64,000 bases of DNA from Thalassotalea sp. G2M2-11 (lineage in GTDB: Bacteria; Pseudomonadota; Gammaproteobacteria; Enterobacterales; Alteromonadaceae): assembly GCF_017168195.1 (NCBI RefSeq), contig NZ_JADNYL010000001.1:62001-126000 (forward strand), in the 5' to 3' direction. Shown piece after piece: positions 17,801 to 26,114 of this stretch. Below the pieces are notes generated by a model, which saw nothing but the letters and a program-made list of their open reading frames with translations, was not told where the DNA came from and did not search any database. Position 1 is the stretch's first letter. Each line of letters starts with the position of its first letter. Made by a program: the position numbers and the translations under genes.

Positions 17801-18250
17801 GCTCAGGCTGAATTTAAGCCTGTAGTGGAGCGAGCCGTGATCAATGTTGGCTTTAATGATATTACGGTGATGTGTATTGATAATGATCCCGATGTTCTCA
17901 GTGGCATGGTAGAGCTATTATCGGCATGGCAGTGCACGGTATTGGCGGCAGATTCATACCAAGAAGCGTTAAATTTATTTACTCAGCATGGGAATGATGT
18001 ACAAATTTTATTAGTAGACTATCAATTAGATAATGATCACGATGGTTTATCGTTAATTGCTTCATTACGTGAGCAGTGCGCCCATTATTTACCCGCGATA
18101 TTGATCACTGCCACTACAGACAGTGATATAGAAGATAAAACTAAAGCGGCTGATGTTGGTTTTATGAGAAAATTAGTGAAACCTGCTGCGCTTAGAGCCA
18201 TGATGAGTGCGATGTTGGCAAAACGCTTACAAGATAAATATATTCAATAG
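14807..18250 (+). CDS. crbS-like: CrbS-like hybrid histidine kinase with a sodium/solute symporter domain (copy 1)
   Basis: A 1147-residue protein. Residues 1-500 form an SLC5/SSSF-type transporter domain with about 13 membrane segments. Next come a STAC-like linker (about 525-600), a PAS domain (about 625-735), a coiled coil, a HisKA domain with phospho-histidine 789 (SHDLMQP), an ATPase domain (NLIGNAFRYA, DNGPGI, GLGLGL) and a receiver domain with Asp1071. This is the architecture of CrbS/AcsS, which controls the acetate switch in Vibrio and relatives. Its LuxR-type partner lies convergently just downstream. A paralogue with the same layout is at 42886. Confidence 0.85.
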   Translation: MFPNWQLTFISISYIGLLFIIAYLGDKYRHRIAQKSQSIIYALSLGVYCTSWSFLGTSAQASSNFLSHIPIYLGPILLFVFAWPFIQRIIRISLKLNLTSIADLLAARFGKSHNLAIVVTLVALIGTMPYIALQLKAIVYSFQQLQASNTVSTWGFGLIVSLVLAGFTIVFGIRNIDVTERHPGVVLAIAFESLVKLVAFLAIGIFVTFFLFDSPAEIWHRSEANVQMYNNFNVDSILSMTAMLIIVMAAFLSLPRQFQVMVVELKDQKHTWLSRRVFPLYLLVFAIFAAPLGLAGQILLGDSVPADTYVLFLPWIEQQTWLTLIAFLGAISAASSMVIISSIALSTMLSNEIVFPWLFRSKSQNHHEIEYDHFRYRLLKIRKLLVLMVTLLGYAVFLMASPDTLSSMGEVAFGAFAQLTPALIAAFYWRRASLTGVYGGILVGFMLWLILNFLPQFGLYEQPFNDGILPANSTSSLISLMANVFVMWALSQVSRQSVQERVQASIFLEWQSPSLLSNGKNRRIDYQELELLTSRFVGVSKASNSFAKFQRKNIKKELGTATYNQALLQHAEKTLASVMGASSARLVLSSAVDGRDIALEDLAVLVEDASNQKQQYSETLLQSAIENASEGISIVDSELNLVAWNRKYLDIFQYPEELIYKGAPIEQLIRFNASRGLCGSGDVEQQVSKRLQYLRSGSSHSSERQQDNGQVIRIEGNPLPDGGFVMMFSDITAYRQAEQVLKDANVDLEDLIKERTQKLELANEALAAAREKAEQAHVKKSLYLKACSHDLMQPLEAARLFTSALASQNNLNDAQQRQVKNIDHSLKVANDLLADLSEIARIESGNIKPQFSNFSLNSLFEELDQEFSASAIEHEVEFRIAYTSAWVYSDRNLLHRILQNLIGNAFRYASPGKVLLGARVFKEQVILQVLDNGPGIPIEKQSLVFEQFTQLSNTSSQSSRGLGLGLNITQSLTQLLGHPLKLVSKEQQGCKFTITVAKAQAEFKPVVERAVINVGFNDITVMCIDNDPDVLSGMVELLSAWQCTVLAADSYQEALNLFTQHGNDVQILLVDYQLDNDHDGLSLIASLREQCAHYLPAILITATTDSDIEDKTKAADVGFMRKLVKPAALRAMMSAMLAKRLQDKYIQ

Positions 18251-18270
18251 CCTGTTGGCAACAGGCTTTA
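18249..18270 (+). terminator. Hairpin terminator after the first CrbS-like gene
   Basis: AGCCTGTT-GGC-AACAGGCT followed by TTT, overlapping the stop codon of the kinase gene. Confidence 0.65.
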
Positions 18271-18297
18271 ATATCATTGTGCAGAGGTGATACCGCG

Positions 18298-18957
18298 CTA
18301 ATCGTCGGTAAAGTTGGTATCGTTTAGATCAAGTTGTCCGATTGCAATAACGGCTTGGGTACGGTTTCTCACGTTTAGTTTCCGAAAAATTGCGGTTGCA
18401 TGCGCTTTAATGGTCGCTTCAGAAACATTTAAATCATACGCAATTTGTTTATTGAGCATTCCTTGAGCAAACATCATTAAAATTCGATATTGCTGCTGCG
18501 TTAAACTGGCAACACGTGTGGCAATATCACTGTTATCATCACTTTTTTGTTGCTGCTGGAAAGAGTCGGGTAACCAAATATCACCAAGTAATACTTGCTG
18601 AATGGCTATAAGAATACTTTCGACGGGTGTAGATTTAGGGACAAAACCTGCTGCTCCATATTCCATCGCTTTCGCTATGGTATCGTGATCTTCATGCGCT
18701 GAAACCACTACCACGGGGACTTGCGGGAAATGGTTTCTTACGTGAATTAATGTATTAAAGCCATGCGCGCCAGGTATGTTAAGATCGAGTAATAGCAGAT
18801 CAGCCTCGTTATGGGCATGTAATTGCTGCTCCAGTTCCTCAATTGTTTGTGCTTCTACCCATTGCGTTTGCGTCAGTTTTACTTTTAGCGTATCTAAAAG
18901 CGCTTGTCTGAATAATGGGTGATCATCAGCTATTATTATTTTTTCTGGCTGGATCAT
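18298..18957 (-). CDS. crbR-like: LuxR-type response regulator, CrbR-like (copy 1)
   Basis: A 219-residue NarL/FixJ-type regulator. The receiver domain has ADDHPLF (10-16), phosphoacceptor Asp58 (LLLLDLNIPG) and a PKST lysine. The LuxR helix-turn-helix is at about 150-210 (LTQQQYRILMMFAQGMLNKQ, VSEATIKAHATAIFRKL). It is convergent with the CrbS-like kinase, the arrangement expected for a partner. In characterised CrbR systems the main target is acetyl-CoA synthetase, which is not in this window. GAGGAA precedes the ATG. Confidence 0.85.
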   Translation of the reverse strand: MIQPEKIIIADDHPLFRQALLDTLKVKLTQTQWVEAQTIEELEQQLHAHNEADLLLLDLNIPGAHGFNTLIHVRNHFPQVPVVVVSAHEDHDTIAKAMEYGAAGFVPKSTPVESILIAIQQVLLGDIWLPDSFQQQQKSDDNSDIATRVASLTQQQYRILMMFAQGMLNKQIAYDLNVSEATIKAHATAIFRKLNVRNRTQAVIAIGQLDLNDTNFTDD

Positions 18958-19002
18958 TTTGGGTTCCTCAAACTATTCTACAAACAGTATACTGGTTATT
19001 AT

Positions 19003-19043
19003 AAAAAAAGCTTATAAGACTAAAATCTAATAAGCTTTTTTTT
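19003..19043 (-). terminator. Bidirectional terminator between pepD and the LuxR regulator
   Basis: AAAAAAAGCTTAT and ATAAGCTTTTTTTT form a long A-T rich stem just after the pepD stop; the T-run on the minus strand fits termination of pepD. Confidence 0.75.
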
Positions 19044-19053
19044 GATCTAATAC

Positions 19054-20526
19054 CTAATTTTTACACGGGGTATTGTTTAATACCGCTACCAGCAATTGCC
19101 AATATTGCCCAACGCTGGTTACGTCAACTTTTTCATCTGGCGAATGGGGAAATTTAATTGTTGGTCCAATGGATACCATATCCCATTGTGGGTAAGCGGT
19201 TTTAAATAGTCCGCATTCTAAACCCGCGTGGATCACCATAACCTCTGGCGTTGTGTCGAATAACTTCACATAAGTATCGCGCACTACATTCATAATTGCG
19301 GAACTCGTGTCTGGTTTCCATCCGGGGTAAGCACCACTAAAGGTAATGTCTGCACCGGCTAATTTAAACAGCGACTCGACCATGGTTTGCACTTCTAAAC
19401 GGCCGTCATCATGGAGGCTACGAGTTAAGGTCATCGCTTCAAAGCGCGTGCCTTTGGTTCTTAAAACACCTAAGTTTATTGAAGTTTCAACGACACCTTC
19501 AATGTCATCGCTCATGCGAATAACACCGTTAGGGCATGCATTTAATGCTCTTAAAATTGCGGTTTGACAGTTGTTACTCCAGCACTGTTCGAAGGTTTCT
19601 GGGGAAATTAACAACATATCAATGCTGTTTTCAACCGATTGAAGGTTAGTTTGTATGGTGGCTAAATAATCAGCTAAGTCTTGTTTTAAACTATTAACTT
19701 GTGATTGAGCAATAACAAAACTGGCATCGGCTTCGCGAGGAATCGCATTACGTAAGCTACCCCCATTAAGCTCAGTTAAATGAAAATCATACTTTTCACT
19801 CATTGTTAATAGAAAACGTACCAGTAATTTGCAGGCATTAGCGCGGCCTAAATGTATATCTACGCCGGAGTGACCGCCTTTTAAACCAGATAGAGATAAG
19901 TTGAATGCTTGATAGTCAGGCTTTACCGGTTCAAATTGTAAAGGGAATCTGGCATTACCATCAATACCGCCAGCACAGCCCATATAAATTTCACCTTCTT
20001 GTTCTGAATCAGTATTGATCAGAATGTCGCCCTGTAACCAGTTGGGCGCTAAGCCAAATGCCCCTGTCATGCCGGCTTCTTCATCGATGGTTAATAAGGC
20101 TTCTAATGGTCCGTGAGCTACGTCATCACTGGCTAAAATGGCTAAGGTTGACGCTAAGCCAATACCATTGTCTGCACCAAGGGTAGTGCCATCTGCGGTT
20201 ACCCAAGGAGCACCGTCTTCTTCGATAATCAGTGGCGTGATAGCATCGGTTAAAAAATCATGATCATTGTCGGCATTTTTTTGTGGCACCATGTCCATGT
20301 GGGCTTGTAAAATTACCCCTTTTCTATCTTCCATTCCTGCGGTTGCTGGTTTGGTAATTAACAGGTTACCGACCGTATCTTCTTTGACATCAAAGCCTCG
20401 TGTTTGTGCCCATGATTGGATCCACGCGGATAGTTGTTGCTCATGCTTTGATGGGTGGGGAATTGCACAAATTTGTTCGAAAATCTGCCATAATGTTTGT
20501 GGTTGAAAGTGTGAAATGCTGCTCAC
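19054..20526 (-). CDS. pepD: Cytosolic aminoacyl-histidine dipeptidase PepD
   Basis: A 490-residue M20-family metallopeptidase of the usual PepD length. Metal-binding motifs are seen as LQAHMDMVPQ, TTLGADNGIGLA (bridging Asp), LTIDEEAGMTGA (catalytic glutamates) and a late histidine in KFPHSPDEKV. It hydrolyses a broad range of dipeptides, including Xaa-His. Translation starts at GTG behind GAGGAA. It is a single gene ended by a strong hairpin. Confidence 0.95.
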   Translation of the reverse strand: MSSISHFQPQTLWQIFEQICAIPHPSKHEQQLSAWIQSWAQTRGFDVKEDTVGNLLITKPATAGMEDRKGVILQAHMDMVPQKNADNDHDFLTDAITPLIIEEDGAPWVTADGTTLGADNGIGLASTLAILASDDVAHGPLEALLTIDEEAGMTGAFGLAPNWLQGDILINTDSEQEGEIYMGCAGGIDGNARFPLQFEPVKPDYQAFNLSLSGLKGGHSGVDIHLGRANACKLLVRFLLTMSEKYDFHLTELNGGSLRNAIPREADASFVIAQSQVNSLKQDLADYLATIQTNLQSVENSIDMLLISPETFEQCWSNNCQTAILRALNACPNGVIRMSDDIEGVVETSINLGVLRTKGTRFEAMTLTRSLHDDGRLEVQTMVESLFKLAGADITFSGAYPGWKPDTSSAIMNVVRDTYVKLFDTTPEVMVIHAGLECGLFKTAYPQWDMVSIGPTIKFPHSPDEKVDVTSVGQYWQLLVAVLNNTPCKN

Positions 20527-20595
20527 GTAAATTCCTCATTAACCGAATTTTATCAGTAATACAGGCGTCTTCTGCGCCTTTATTATAAATAATTA

Positions 20596-20619
20596 CTGGT
20601 AAAACCAAGGTTTTACCAG
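20596..20619 (-). terminator. Hairpin downstream of slmA
   Basis: CTGGTAAAACC and GGTTTTACCAG form a perfect 11-bp stem with a two-base loop, 12 bases after the slmA stop. The tail is A/T-rich but has no clean T-run, so a protein-binding palindrome is also possible. Confidence 0.5.
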
Positions 20620-20630
20620 GGAAGACGTGC

Positions 20631-21215
20631 TTACTTGCTCGCCATTAAAAATTGCCATTGTTCATTAAAGCTATCGCTTGGTTTTTTATTAAAACCAGAA
20701 CGAACATAGGCACCAATTTTACCTTCTGCGTAAGCGACTAAAATATTAGCTAAAGCTAACTCATTGATATCAAAACCTTTGCCTTCGCGTAATTTACGTT
20801 CTCTAAGTACTTGCTTAAACTGAGATTCTAATTTTTCGAAAAATTGATTAACTCGGGTACGTAAGCGTTCATTTTCTCCCATCAGTGCATCACCAGATAA
20901 AATACGACACATACCTGGGTTACGCTCGGCAAAAACCAGCAGTACGTGTAGGATATGATGACAGCGGACGAGTGTTTCTTTATGATCTGCGAGTATTAAA
21001 TTAATGCGAGAGAAGATAGATTCTTCAATAAACTCAATTAACCCTTCAAACATTCGTGCTTTTGAGGGGAAGTGTCGATATAGCGCAGCCTCAGATACCC
21101 CAACTTCTGCCGCTAATTTAGCAGTAGTGATGCGTTGGCCTGGACTAGATTGCAACATGAGCGCTAAGCACTCTAAAATTTGTTGTTTACGGTTGGGCTT
21201 TTGATTAACCGACAT
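20631..21215 (-). CDS. slmA: Nucleoid occlusion factor SlmA
   Basis: A 194-residue TetR-family protein with the SlmA-specific helix-turn-helix [21 protein letters not shown] (about 29-48) and the conserved [22 protein letters not shown] segment. It binds specific chromosomal sites and blocks FtsZ ring assembly over the nucleoid. It lies next to coaBC and radC, as in many gammaproteobacteria, although here all genes from pepD to coaBC run on the minus strand. Confidence 0.95.
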   Translation of the reverse strand: MSVNQKPNRKQQILECLALMLQSSPGQRITTAKLAAEVGVSEAALYRHFPSKARMFEGLIEFIEESIFSRINLILADHKETLVRCHHILHVLLVFAERNPGMCRILSGDALMGENERLRTRVNQFFEKLESQFKQVLRERKLREGKGFDINELALANILVAYAEGKIGAYVRSGFNKKPSDSFNEQWQFLMASK

Positions 21216-21287
21216 ATCAATGGTTCTCTTATTATTCGAATTATGACTATTTTAGTATTCACTTAGATTGTATCGTGAAGTGATTGC

Positions 21288-22487
21288 TCAATCTAGCTGT
21301 TCACTGATGAGCTTCACTAATTGTTGTGCGACAATTTGCTTATTTGCTAAGGGGATATCAAATTGTTTTTCACGAGAAAATACCGTTAAGGCATTGTTGT
21401 CGCTGTTAAAGCCTTGCCCTTGTTGAGCGACATCATTCGCGGCAATCAAATCAAGGTTTTTACGTTTTAATTTAGCTAATGCGTATTGTTCAACATCTTG
21501 AGTTTCCGCAGCAAAGCCAACAGTAAATGGCTTGTTGGTCAGTTGTGCCACATCAGCGACAATGTCTGGATTTTTCACTAAGTTAAGTTGCATCTGCTCA
21601 TTATCATTGGTTTTCTTGATTTTATGGGGCGCAACTTGCTCGACCCGATAATCAGCCACGGCTGCACAGGCGATAAATACCGTTGCTTTCGGTGCGCTCT
21701 TCAGCGCTTGCTGATGTAGTTGTTCGGCGCTTTCTATGTCAATGCGCTCTACGCCTGGCGGTGTTGGTAAATTCACCGGTCCTGAAATTAAGGTGACGCT
21801 TGCCCCTGCCTGCTGTGCTGCTTCGGCAATGGCAAAGCCCATTTTGCCTGAGCTATGATTAGAAATATAGCGTACTGGATCGATGGCTTCGCGTGTTGGC
21901 CCTGCGGTGATCACCCAATGCTGATCAGTTAATGACTTTGTTTGATATAACTGACAGGTACGCTCGACGATTTCAGCTACTTCAATCATGCGTCCGTAGC
22001 CTAAATCACCACATGCTTGTTCACCTTGTGCAGGTCCCCATATGCTTACTTGTCTATTTTGTAATATTGCAATGTTGTCTTGTGTTGCTTGGGCGTGCCA
22101 CATTTGCTGATTCATCGCAGGGATAACAACAATTGGTGCATTGGTAGCTAAGATAATGGTGGAAAGAAGATCTGCTGCTAAACCATGGGCAAATTTTGCG
22201 AGCGTATTGGCCGTTGCGGGTGCCACAAGCACGAGATCTGCCCATTTAGCTAATTCGATATGCCCCATGGCAAGTTCGGCTTCAGTATCAAGCAAACTAT
22301 CTGATACCGCATAACCTGATACGGCTTGTAAGGTAAGAGGAGTTATAAACGCTTTGGCTCCGTCTGTCATCACAACTCGTACGTTAGCTCCTTGGTCTTT
22401 TAAGCGTCGAACCAATTCAGGAATTTTATACGCTGCAATACCGCCTGTGATGCCGATAACGATATTTTTGTCCTGTAAAGTTTGCAT
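21288..22487 (-). CDS. coaBC: Bifunctional phosphopantothenoylcysteine decarboxylase/phosphopantothenate-cysteine ligase
   Basis: A 399-residue enzyme making 4'-phosphopantetheine for coenzyme A. The N-terminal flavin decarboxylase (CoaC, about 1-185) shows [10 protein letters not shown], the catalytic HIELAKWAD histidine region, PAMNQQMW and the active-site cysteine segment [13 protein letters not shown]. The C-terminal ligase (CoaB, about 190-399) shows [18 protein letters not shown] and the lysine-rich KIKK motif. It is divergent from radC, with a short shared promoter region. Confidence 0.96.
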   Translation of the reverse strand: MQTLQDKNIVIGITGGIAAYKIPELVRRLKDQGANVRVVMTDGAKAFITPLTLQAVSGYAVSDSLLDTEAELAMGHIELAKWADLVLVAPATANTLAKFAHGLAADLLSTIILATNAPIVVIPAMNQQMWHAQATQDNIAILQNRQVSIWGPAQGEQACGDLGYGRMIEVAEIVERTCQLYQTKSLTDQHWVITAGPTREAIDPVRYISNHSSGKMGFAIAEAAQQAGASVTLISGPVNLPTPPGVERIDIESAEQLHQQALKSAPKATVFIACAAVADYRVEQVAPHKIKKTNDNEQMQLNLVKNPDIVADVAQLTNKPFTVGFAAETQDVEQYALAKLKRKNLDLIAANDVAQQGQGFNSDNNALTVFSREKQFDIPLANKQIVAQQLVKLISEQLD

Positions 22488-22637
22488 ATGTGGTTAGTCT
22501 TACTAATCTAAAATTTAATGGTGCATACCATAGCATTATTAGTGTTTGAAGAAAATTATCACGTATTGATCTTTAACGTTAAACAGCATCTATACTGTAA
22601 ATACCACTACTGTTTACGGTTACGCAAGGATGCGAAT

Positions 22638-23312
22638 ATGTTGAAAGATTGGCCTGAGGGTGAGAAACCAAGAGAAAAGCTTTTAAGCTTAGGGGCGGCA
22701 AGTTTATCAGATGCAGAATTATTGGCGATATTTTTACGAACCGGGGTAAATGGTTGTGATGTCGTTGAATTAGCAAGGCACCTGCTGGCAAACTTTGGCA
22801 GTATTGCTGCGATTTATCGTGCTGATCAACAGGCGTTTTGCCAAGTCAGAGGAATAGGCGCTGCCAAATATGCGCAACTGCAAGCGTGTTTAGAAATGAC
22901 AAAACGCTACTTAGCAGAAGAAATTAACTCAGGAGTGGCATTAACGTCGTCAGCACAAAGCAAACAGTTTTTATTGAGTCAGTTAAGAAACGAAACTAAT
23001 GAAGTGTTCGCCGTGTTATTTTTGGATAGTCAGCATCAAGTCATCCGCTTTGAAAAAGTTTTTCATGGTACCTTGAATGCATCGGCTGTGTACCCGAGAG
23101 TGGTGCTTGAAAAAGCGTTAAACTATAATGCAGGGGCAGTTATTTTGGCACATAACCATCCGTCAGGCGTGGCAGAAGCGAGTATTTCTGATAAACAGAT
23201 CACTCAGCGCCTACAACAAGCCTTGGCATTAGTTGAAATTAATGTGCTTGATCATATGATAGTTGCGGGTCATCAATGCTTTTCATTTGCTGAACATGGT
23301 TTAATTAACTAG
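22638..23312 (+). CDS. radC: JAB/MPN-domain protein RadC
   Basis: A 224-residue protein; the ATG at 22638 has AAGGA in front and gives the standard N-terminus KDWPEGEKPREKLL. It has an N-terminal helix-hairpin-helix-like region (IAAIYRADQQAFCQVRGIGAAKYAQL) and a C-terminal JAB1/MPN metalloprotease-like domain with ILAHNHPSGVAEAS and the downstream D of VLDHMIVA. The cellular role is unsettled; the old link to DNA repair is not well supported. It is divergent from coaBC. Confidence 0.95.
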   Translation: MLKDWPEGEKPREKLLSLGAASLSDAELLAIFLRTGVNGCDVVELARHLLANFGSIAAIYRADQQAFCQVRGIGAAKYAQLQACLEMTKRYLAEEINSGVALTSSAQSKQFLLSQLRNETNEVFAVLFLDSQHQVIRFEKVFHGTLNASAVYPRVVLEKALNYNAGAVILAHNHPSGVAEASISDKQITQRLQQALALVEINVLDHMIVAGHQCFSFAEHGLIN

Positions 23313-23390
23313 ATGATAAAGCCGAGAAAATTCTTGCAACTCGATAAAATGACGGTTAGGTTTAATGACAAGTAGGATGTGGAGGTTAAA

Positions 23391-23705
23391 ATGGTCGAAG
23401 ATAACCAAGATGATCAAGACTATACAGAACGAAGACGTGCTTTTCGCTTAGATATGGAAAAAGAGCTGGTCGATATCGTTTGGCATAATGATCAGGGTCA
23501 GGAAATTAAGAAAAAAATTGTCTGTGTTGATTTTTCAAAAGGAGGCTTAAAGCTTGATTGTGACCAAGCTATTCCTCTTAATACAGATGTGAAAGTTGTG
23601 TTTCAGGGCGCTGCCCCGCAAAGTCAAGAACTTCCTGGTCGCGTGATTCGCTGTATACAACAACCCAATGGTTGGTTTGAAGTTGCTTTAAGTTTGTCTA
23701 GTTAA
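23391..23705 (+). CDS. PilZ-domain protein (c-di-GMP effector candidate)
   Basis: A 104-residue protein made of one PilZ domain. ERRRAFRLDM gives the RxxxR c-di-GMP-binding motif and VDFSKGGLKL the D/NxSxxG motif. The ATG at 23391 follows GTGGAGG, so the GTG at 23379 is part of the ribosome site rather than the start. It lies 76 bases before a ParA gene on the same strand. Which process it regulates cannot be read from the sequence. Confidence 0.85.
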   Translation: MVEDNQDDQDYTERRRAFRLDMEKELVDIVWHNDQGQEIKKKIVCVDFSKGGLKLDCDQAIPLNTDVKVVFQGAAPQSQELPGRVIRCIQQPNGWFEVALSLSS

Positions 23706-23781
23706 TCTGTGACTTTAGATTTTTAGACTATAATGAAGTATTGTTGCATAAAAAAAAGTGGTCGTAGAAGGAATTAGCAAT

Positions 23782-24450
23782 ATGATGATTTTAGTTGGTG
23801 GCGAAAAAGGCGGCAGTGGTAAAAGTTGCCTTGCGCAGAATTTAGCTGTGTATTTTGCGCGTGATAAACAAGCTATCGTGTTGATGGTAGATTGTGATCC
23901 CCAAAGAACCACCTCTGATTGGATACAGGCACGAAACGCAGATCCATCTTTACCTGCGATTAATTGTATTCAACTTTACGGTAAAATTCGTAATGACTTA
24001 CTCAGTTTAAAACAGCATTACGATTATGTGATAGTTGATTGTGGCGGCCAAGATAACCTTGCACTTAGGGCAGCAATGTCAGTGGCAGAACATGTGATTA
24101 TTCCACTCAGACCTAAACGTCGAGATTTAAAAACTGTGCCTCATATGGAAGATATGCTGAGCACCTGTAAAATGGTTAATCCTAAGATGCTTGCGTCATT
24201 TGTTATTACCCAATGTCCATCATTACCTAATCAAGCAAATCGTATTATAGAAGCAAAAGAAGTATGTAGTTCATACGGCATTAATGTGTTAAACGCTGTG
24301 ACCTATAATCGTAATGTTTATGATGACAGTGAAGAGCAAGGTTCATCGGTATTAGAGAATGAACCTAATAGTAAGGCCGCTGAAGAAATGAAAGCAATTG
24401 CTGAAGAATTATTAGCTATGGAGCCAGATGACTCTCATGAGTTTAAGTGA
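23782..24450 (+). CDS. Orphan ParA/MinD-family ATPase
   Basis: A 222-residue ATPase with a deviant Walker A motif GGEKGGSGKS (about 6-15, signature lysine present), MVDCDPQ for Walker A' and VIVDCGGQD for Walker B. AAGGAA precedes the ATG at 23782. It overlaps the next gene, which encodes a small ribbon-helix-helix protein, giving the gene order of a type Ib plasmid partition system. It lies far from any parB-like gene or replication origin, so it may position a protein or locus rather than segregate a plasmid. Confidence 0.85.
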   Translation: MMILVGGEKGGSGKSCLAQNLAVYFARDKQAIVLMVDCDPQRTTSDWIQARNADPSLPAINCIQLYGKIRNDLLSLKQHYDYVIVDCGGQDNLALRAAMSVAEHVIIPLRPKRRDLKTVPHMEDMLSTCKMVNPKMLASFVITQCPSLPNQANRIIEAKEVCSSYGINVLNAVTYNRNVYDDSEEQGSSVLENEPNSKAAEEMKAIAEELLAMEPDDSHEFK

Positions 24451-24829
24451 TCTTAAAAAATCCAAGGATGATAAAAAGAAGAAAAAGGCATTCACAGTAG
24501 ACGAATTTATTTCGGATGCGGAGAATTATGCTAAAGGCTCGCCTGAATTGGTGAGTCGCGGTAAAAATCACCCTGTTGATTTAACCCAAGCACTTGCTGC
24601 GGCTAAACAGTTTGAGGTTAAAAAACGCGCTGAGCGAAGAAAACCGACGAATAAACCATTTCGTCATGCAACGTTTACTTTAAGTGAAGAAGCGATTGGA
24701 CAATTACAAGAACTAGCCAAGGATAGTCAACTGGCTAAATCGCATATTATCCGAATTTTGATTGATGAACTGTGCAATAAAGAACAACAAGAGAAACTGA
24801 ACAAACTTTTAGAGTCTAATGTAGACTAA
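24428..24829 (+). CDS. RHH-type partner of the ParA-like ATPase
   Basis: A 133-residue basic protein. The N-terminal half is lysine-rich and probably disordered (KKSKDDKKKKKAF). The C-terminal part (about 82-125) looks like a ribbon-helix-helix domain: strand RHATFTLS, helix EEAIGQLQELAKDS, helix SHIIRILIDELCN. The gene overlaps the ParA gene by 23 bases, implying co-translation. Small RHH proteins are centromere-binding adaptors in type Ib partition systems, and basic disordered N-termini can stimulate ParA ATPases. A role as ParA partner is inferred. Confidence 0.7.
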   Translation: MTLMSLSDLKKSKDDKKKKKAFTVDEFISDAENYAKGSPELVSRGKNHPVDLTQALAAAKQFEVKKRAERRKPTNKPFRHATFTLSEEAIGQLQELAKDSQLAKSHIIRILIDELCNKEQQEKLNKLLESNVD

Positions 24830-24857
24830 ATTTGTTTGAATTAACTACGTTAAGCAC

Positions 24858-24890
24858 AAAAAAACAGCGCTTTGTTCGCTGTTTTTTTGT
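24858..24890 (+). terminator. Bidirectional terminator after the ParA/RHH pair
   Basis: AAAAAAACAGCG / CGCTGTTTTTTT stem with a seven-base loop, 29 bases after the stop. Confidence 0.85.
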
Positions 24891-25080
24891 GGGTGTAAGC
24901 AAAATTAAGTAGTATAATCATCTGAATATTAAAAGTTTTTTAGCTTTTACAAAGAGAATGTAGATAAAAGCTAGCATTCGTTTTTCACTTTCTCTATAAT
25001 ATGCCACCTTTTTCAGGATCCCGAGGCGACGGTCTTGGGGAAACATAGCTCGAGCTGAAATTAATTTTGGAGTGACTCAC

Positions 25081-25317
25081 ATGTCTAAAGTTTGCCAAGT
25101 AACAGGCAAAAAGCCAGTCGTAGGGAACAACCGTTCTCACGCAAGAAACGCAACACGTCGTCGTTTCTTACCAAACCTTCAATCTCACCGTTTTTGGGTT
25201 GAGAGTGAAAATCGTTTCGTTAAATTACGTTTAACTCCGAAAGGAATGCGTATTATCGATAAAAAAGGTATTGATGCAGTATTAGCTGACATTCGTGCCC
25301 GTGGCGAAAAAGTTTAA
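25081..25317 (+). CDS. rpmB: Ribosomal protein L28
   Basis: A 78-residue basic protein, the standard length for bL28: [20 protein letters not shown] at the start, then [20 protein letters not shown]. The ATG at 25081 follows TTTTGGAGTG. It forms an operon with rpmG 23 bases downstream, as in most gammaproteobacteria, next to the radC/coaBC block. A 250-bp non-coding leader separates it from the upstream terminator and should carry its promoter. Confidence 0.97.
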   Translation: MSKVCQVTGKKPVVGNNRSHARNATRRRFLPNLQSHRFWVESENRFVKLRLTPKGMRIIDKKGIDAVLADIRARGEKV

Positions 25318-25340
25318 GCACTTTTGTTAAGGAGTTAATC

Positions 25341-25496
25341 ATGCGCGATAAAATTCGTTTAGTTTCTAGTGCTGGTACTGGTCATTTTTATACTACAGAT
25401 AAGAATAAAAAGACTATGCCTGAGAAGATGGAAATCAAAAAGTTTGATCCAAAAGCTCGTAAGCACGTAATGTACAAAGAAGCTAAAATTAAGTAA
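25341..25496 (+). CDS. rpmG: Ribosomal protein L33
   Basis: A 51-residue bL33 (start [19 protein letters not shown], end MYKEAKIK). AAGGAG lies eight bases before the ATG. The cysteine pairs of zinc-binding L33 paralogues are absent, so this is the C-minus form. It is the second gene of the rpmBG operon and is followed by a strong terminator. Confidence 0.97.
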   Translation: MRDKIRLVSSAGTGHFYTTDKNKKTMPEKMEIKKFDPKARKHVMYKEAKIK

Positions 25497-25516
25497 TTAG
25501 TTTTTCTTCAATTAAA

Positions 25517-25541
25517 AACCCAGCAAATGCTGGGTTTTTTT
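25517..25541 (+). terminator. Terminator of the rpmB-rpmG operon
   Basis: AACCCAGCA / TGCTGGGTT stem with a short loop and seven T, 20 bases after rpmG. Confidence 0.9.
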
Positions 25542-25572
25542 ATGTCTGTTGATCAGGGATTTTCTATTGACC

Positions 25573-25606
25573 AAAAAAAATGCCATCAATCAGAGATGGC
25601 ATTTTT
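25573..25606 (-). terminator. Terminator of the minus-strand gene at 25626
   Basis: AAAAATGCCATC / GATGGCATTTTT stem with T-runs on both strands, 20 bases downstream of the small gene. Confidence 0.85.
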
Positions 25607-25625
25607 CGAAATTTGATACGCATGT

Positions 25626-25880
25626 TTACGGGCGGATAGTAATGTCGGGTGAGCTATTGATTTCGCCATCATCTGAAATTGTCGCAGCGTTACCATCACG
25701 TAATAAAACCGCCATACTGCCAGAGTTACCGTTGCGAATAAACGCTAAGTCGTAGCCAAATTGAGACAAACTGCTGGCAGCAAATTTTTGTGCCAATGAT
25801 AGTTTATCCCATAATACTGATTGCTCTGGTGTATAATGTCTTCTTTCAAGTAAGACTTCACGCTCTAATACTGCTTGCAC
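25626..25880 (-). CDS. Small conserved-looking hypothetical protein
   Basis: An 84-residue protein starting at GTG, with a helical N-terminus (QAVLEREVLLERRHYTPEQ), a central QKFAASSLSQFGYDLAFIR and a C-terminal part rich in Gly, Asp and Ser (LLRDGNAATISDDGEINSSPD). There is no signal peptide or membrane segment. A strong terminator just downstream supports it being expressed. I do not recognise the family. Confidence 0.65.
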   Translation of the reverse strand: MQAVLEREVLLERRHYTPEQSVLWDKLSLAQKFAASSLSQFGYDLAFIRNGNSGSMAVLLRDGNAATISDDGEINSSPDITIRP

Positions 25881-26114
25881 TGTTGTCTCTGCCTCGGTTA
25901 TTTTTATTTTTCTATATCAAGGACATTATCTTACTTTGCTTATTAATTCAACAAAAAAAGACATGGAATTAATGCATTAGTCATATTGGTATACTTAGTG
26001 TGTAGCAAGAAGAAAATTACTTAAAATCATTAGTTAGTGTTGTATTAACGTCATCAGTGCTTTTGTTCAATTGAAGTAAAAATTTAGTATGCTTAGTAAG
26101 TCATTTCTGCCTGT

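Noticed and set aside
20596-20619. SlmA-binding site beside slmA
   Set aside because: The palindrome CTGGTAAAACC...GGTTTTACCAG does not match the known GTGAGTACTCAC-type site; it is better seen as a terminator-like hairpin.
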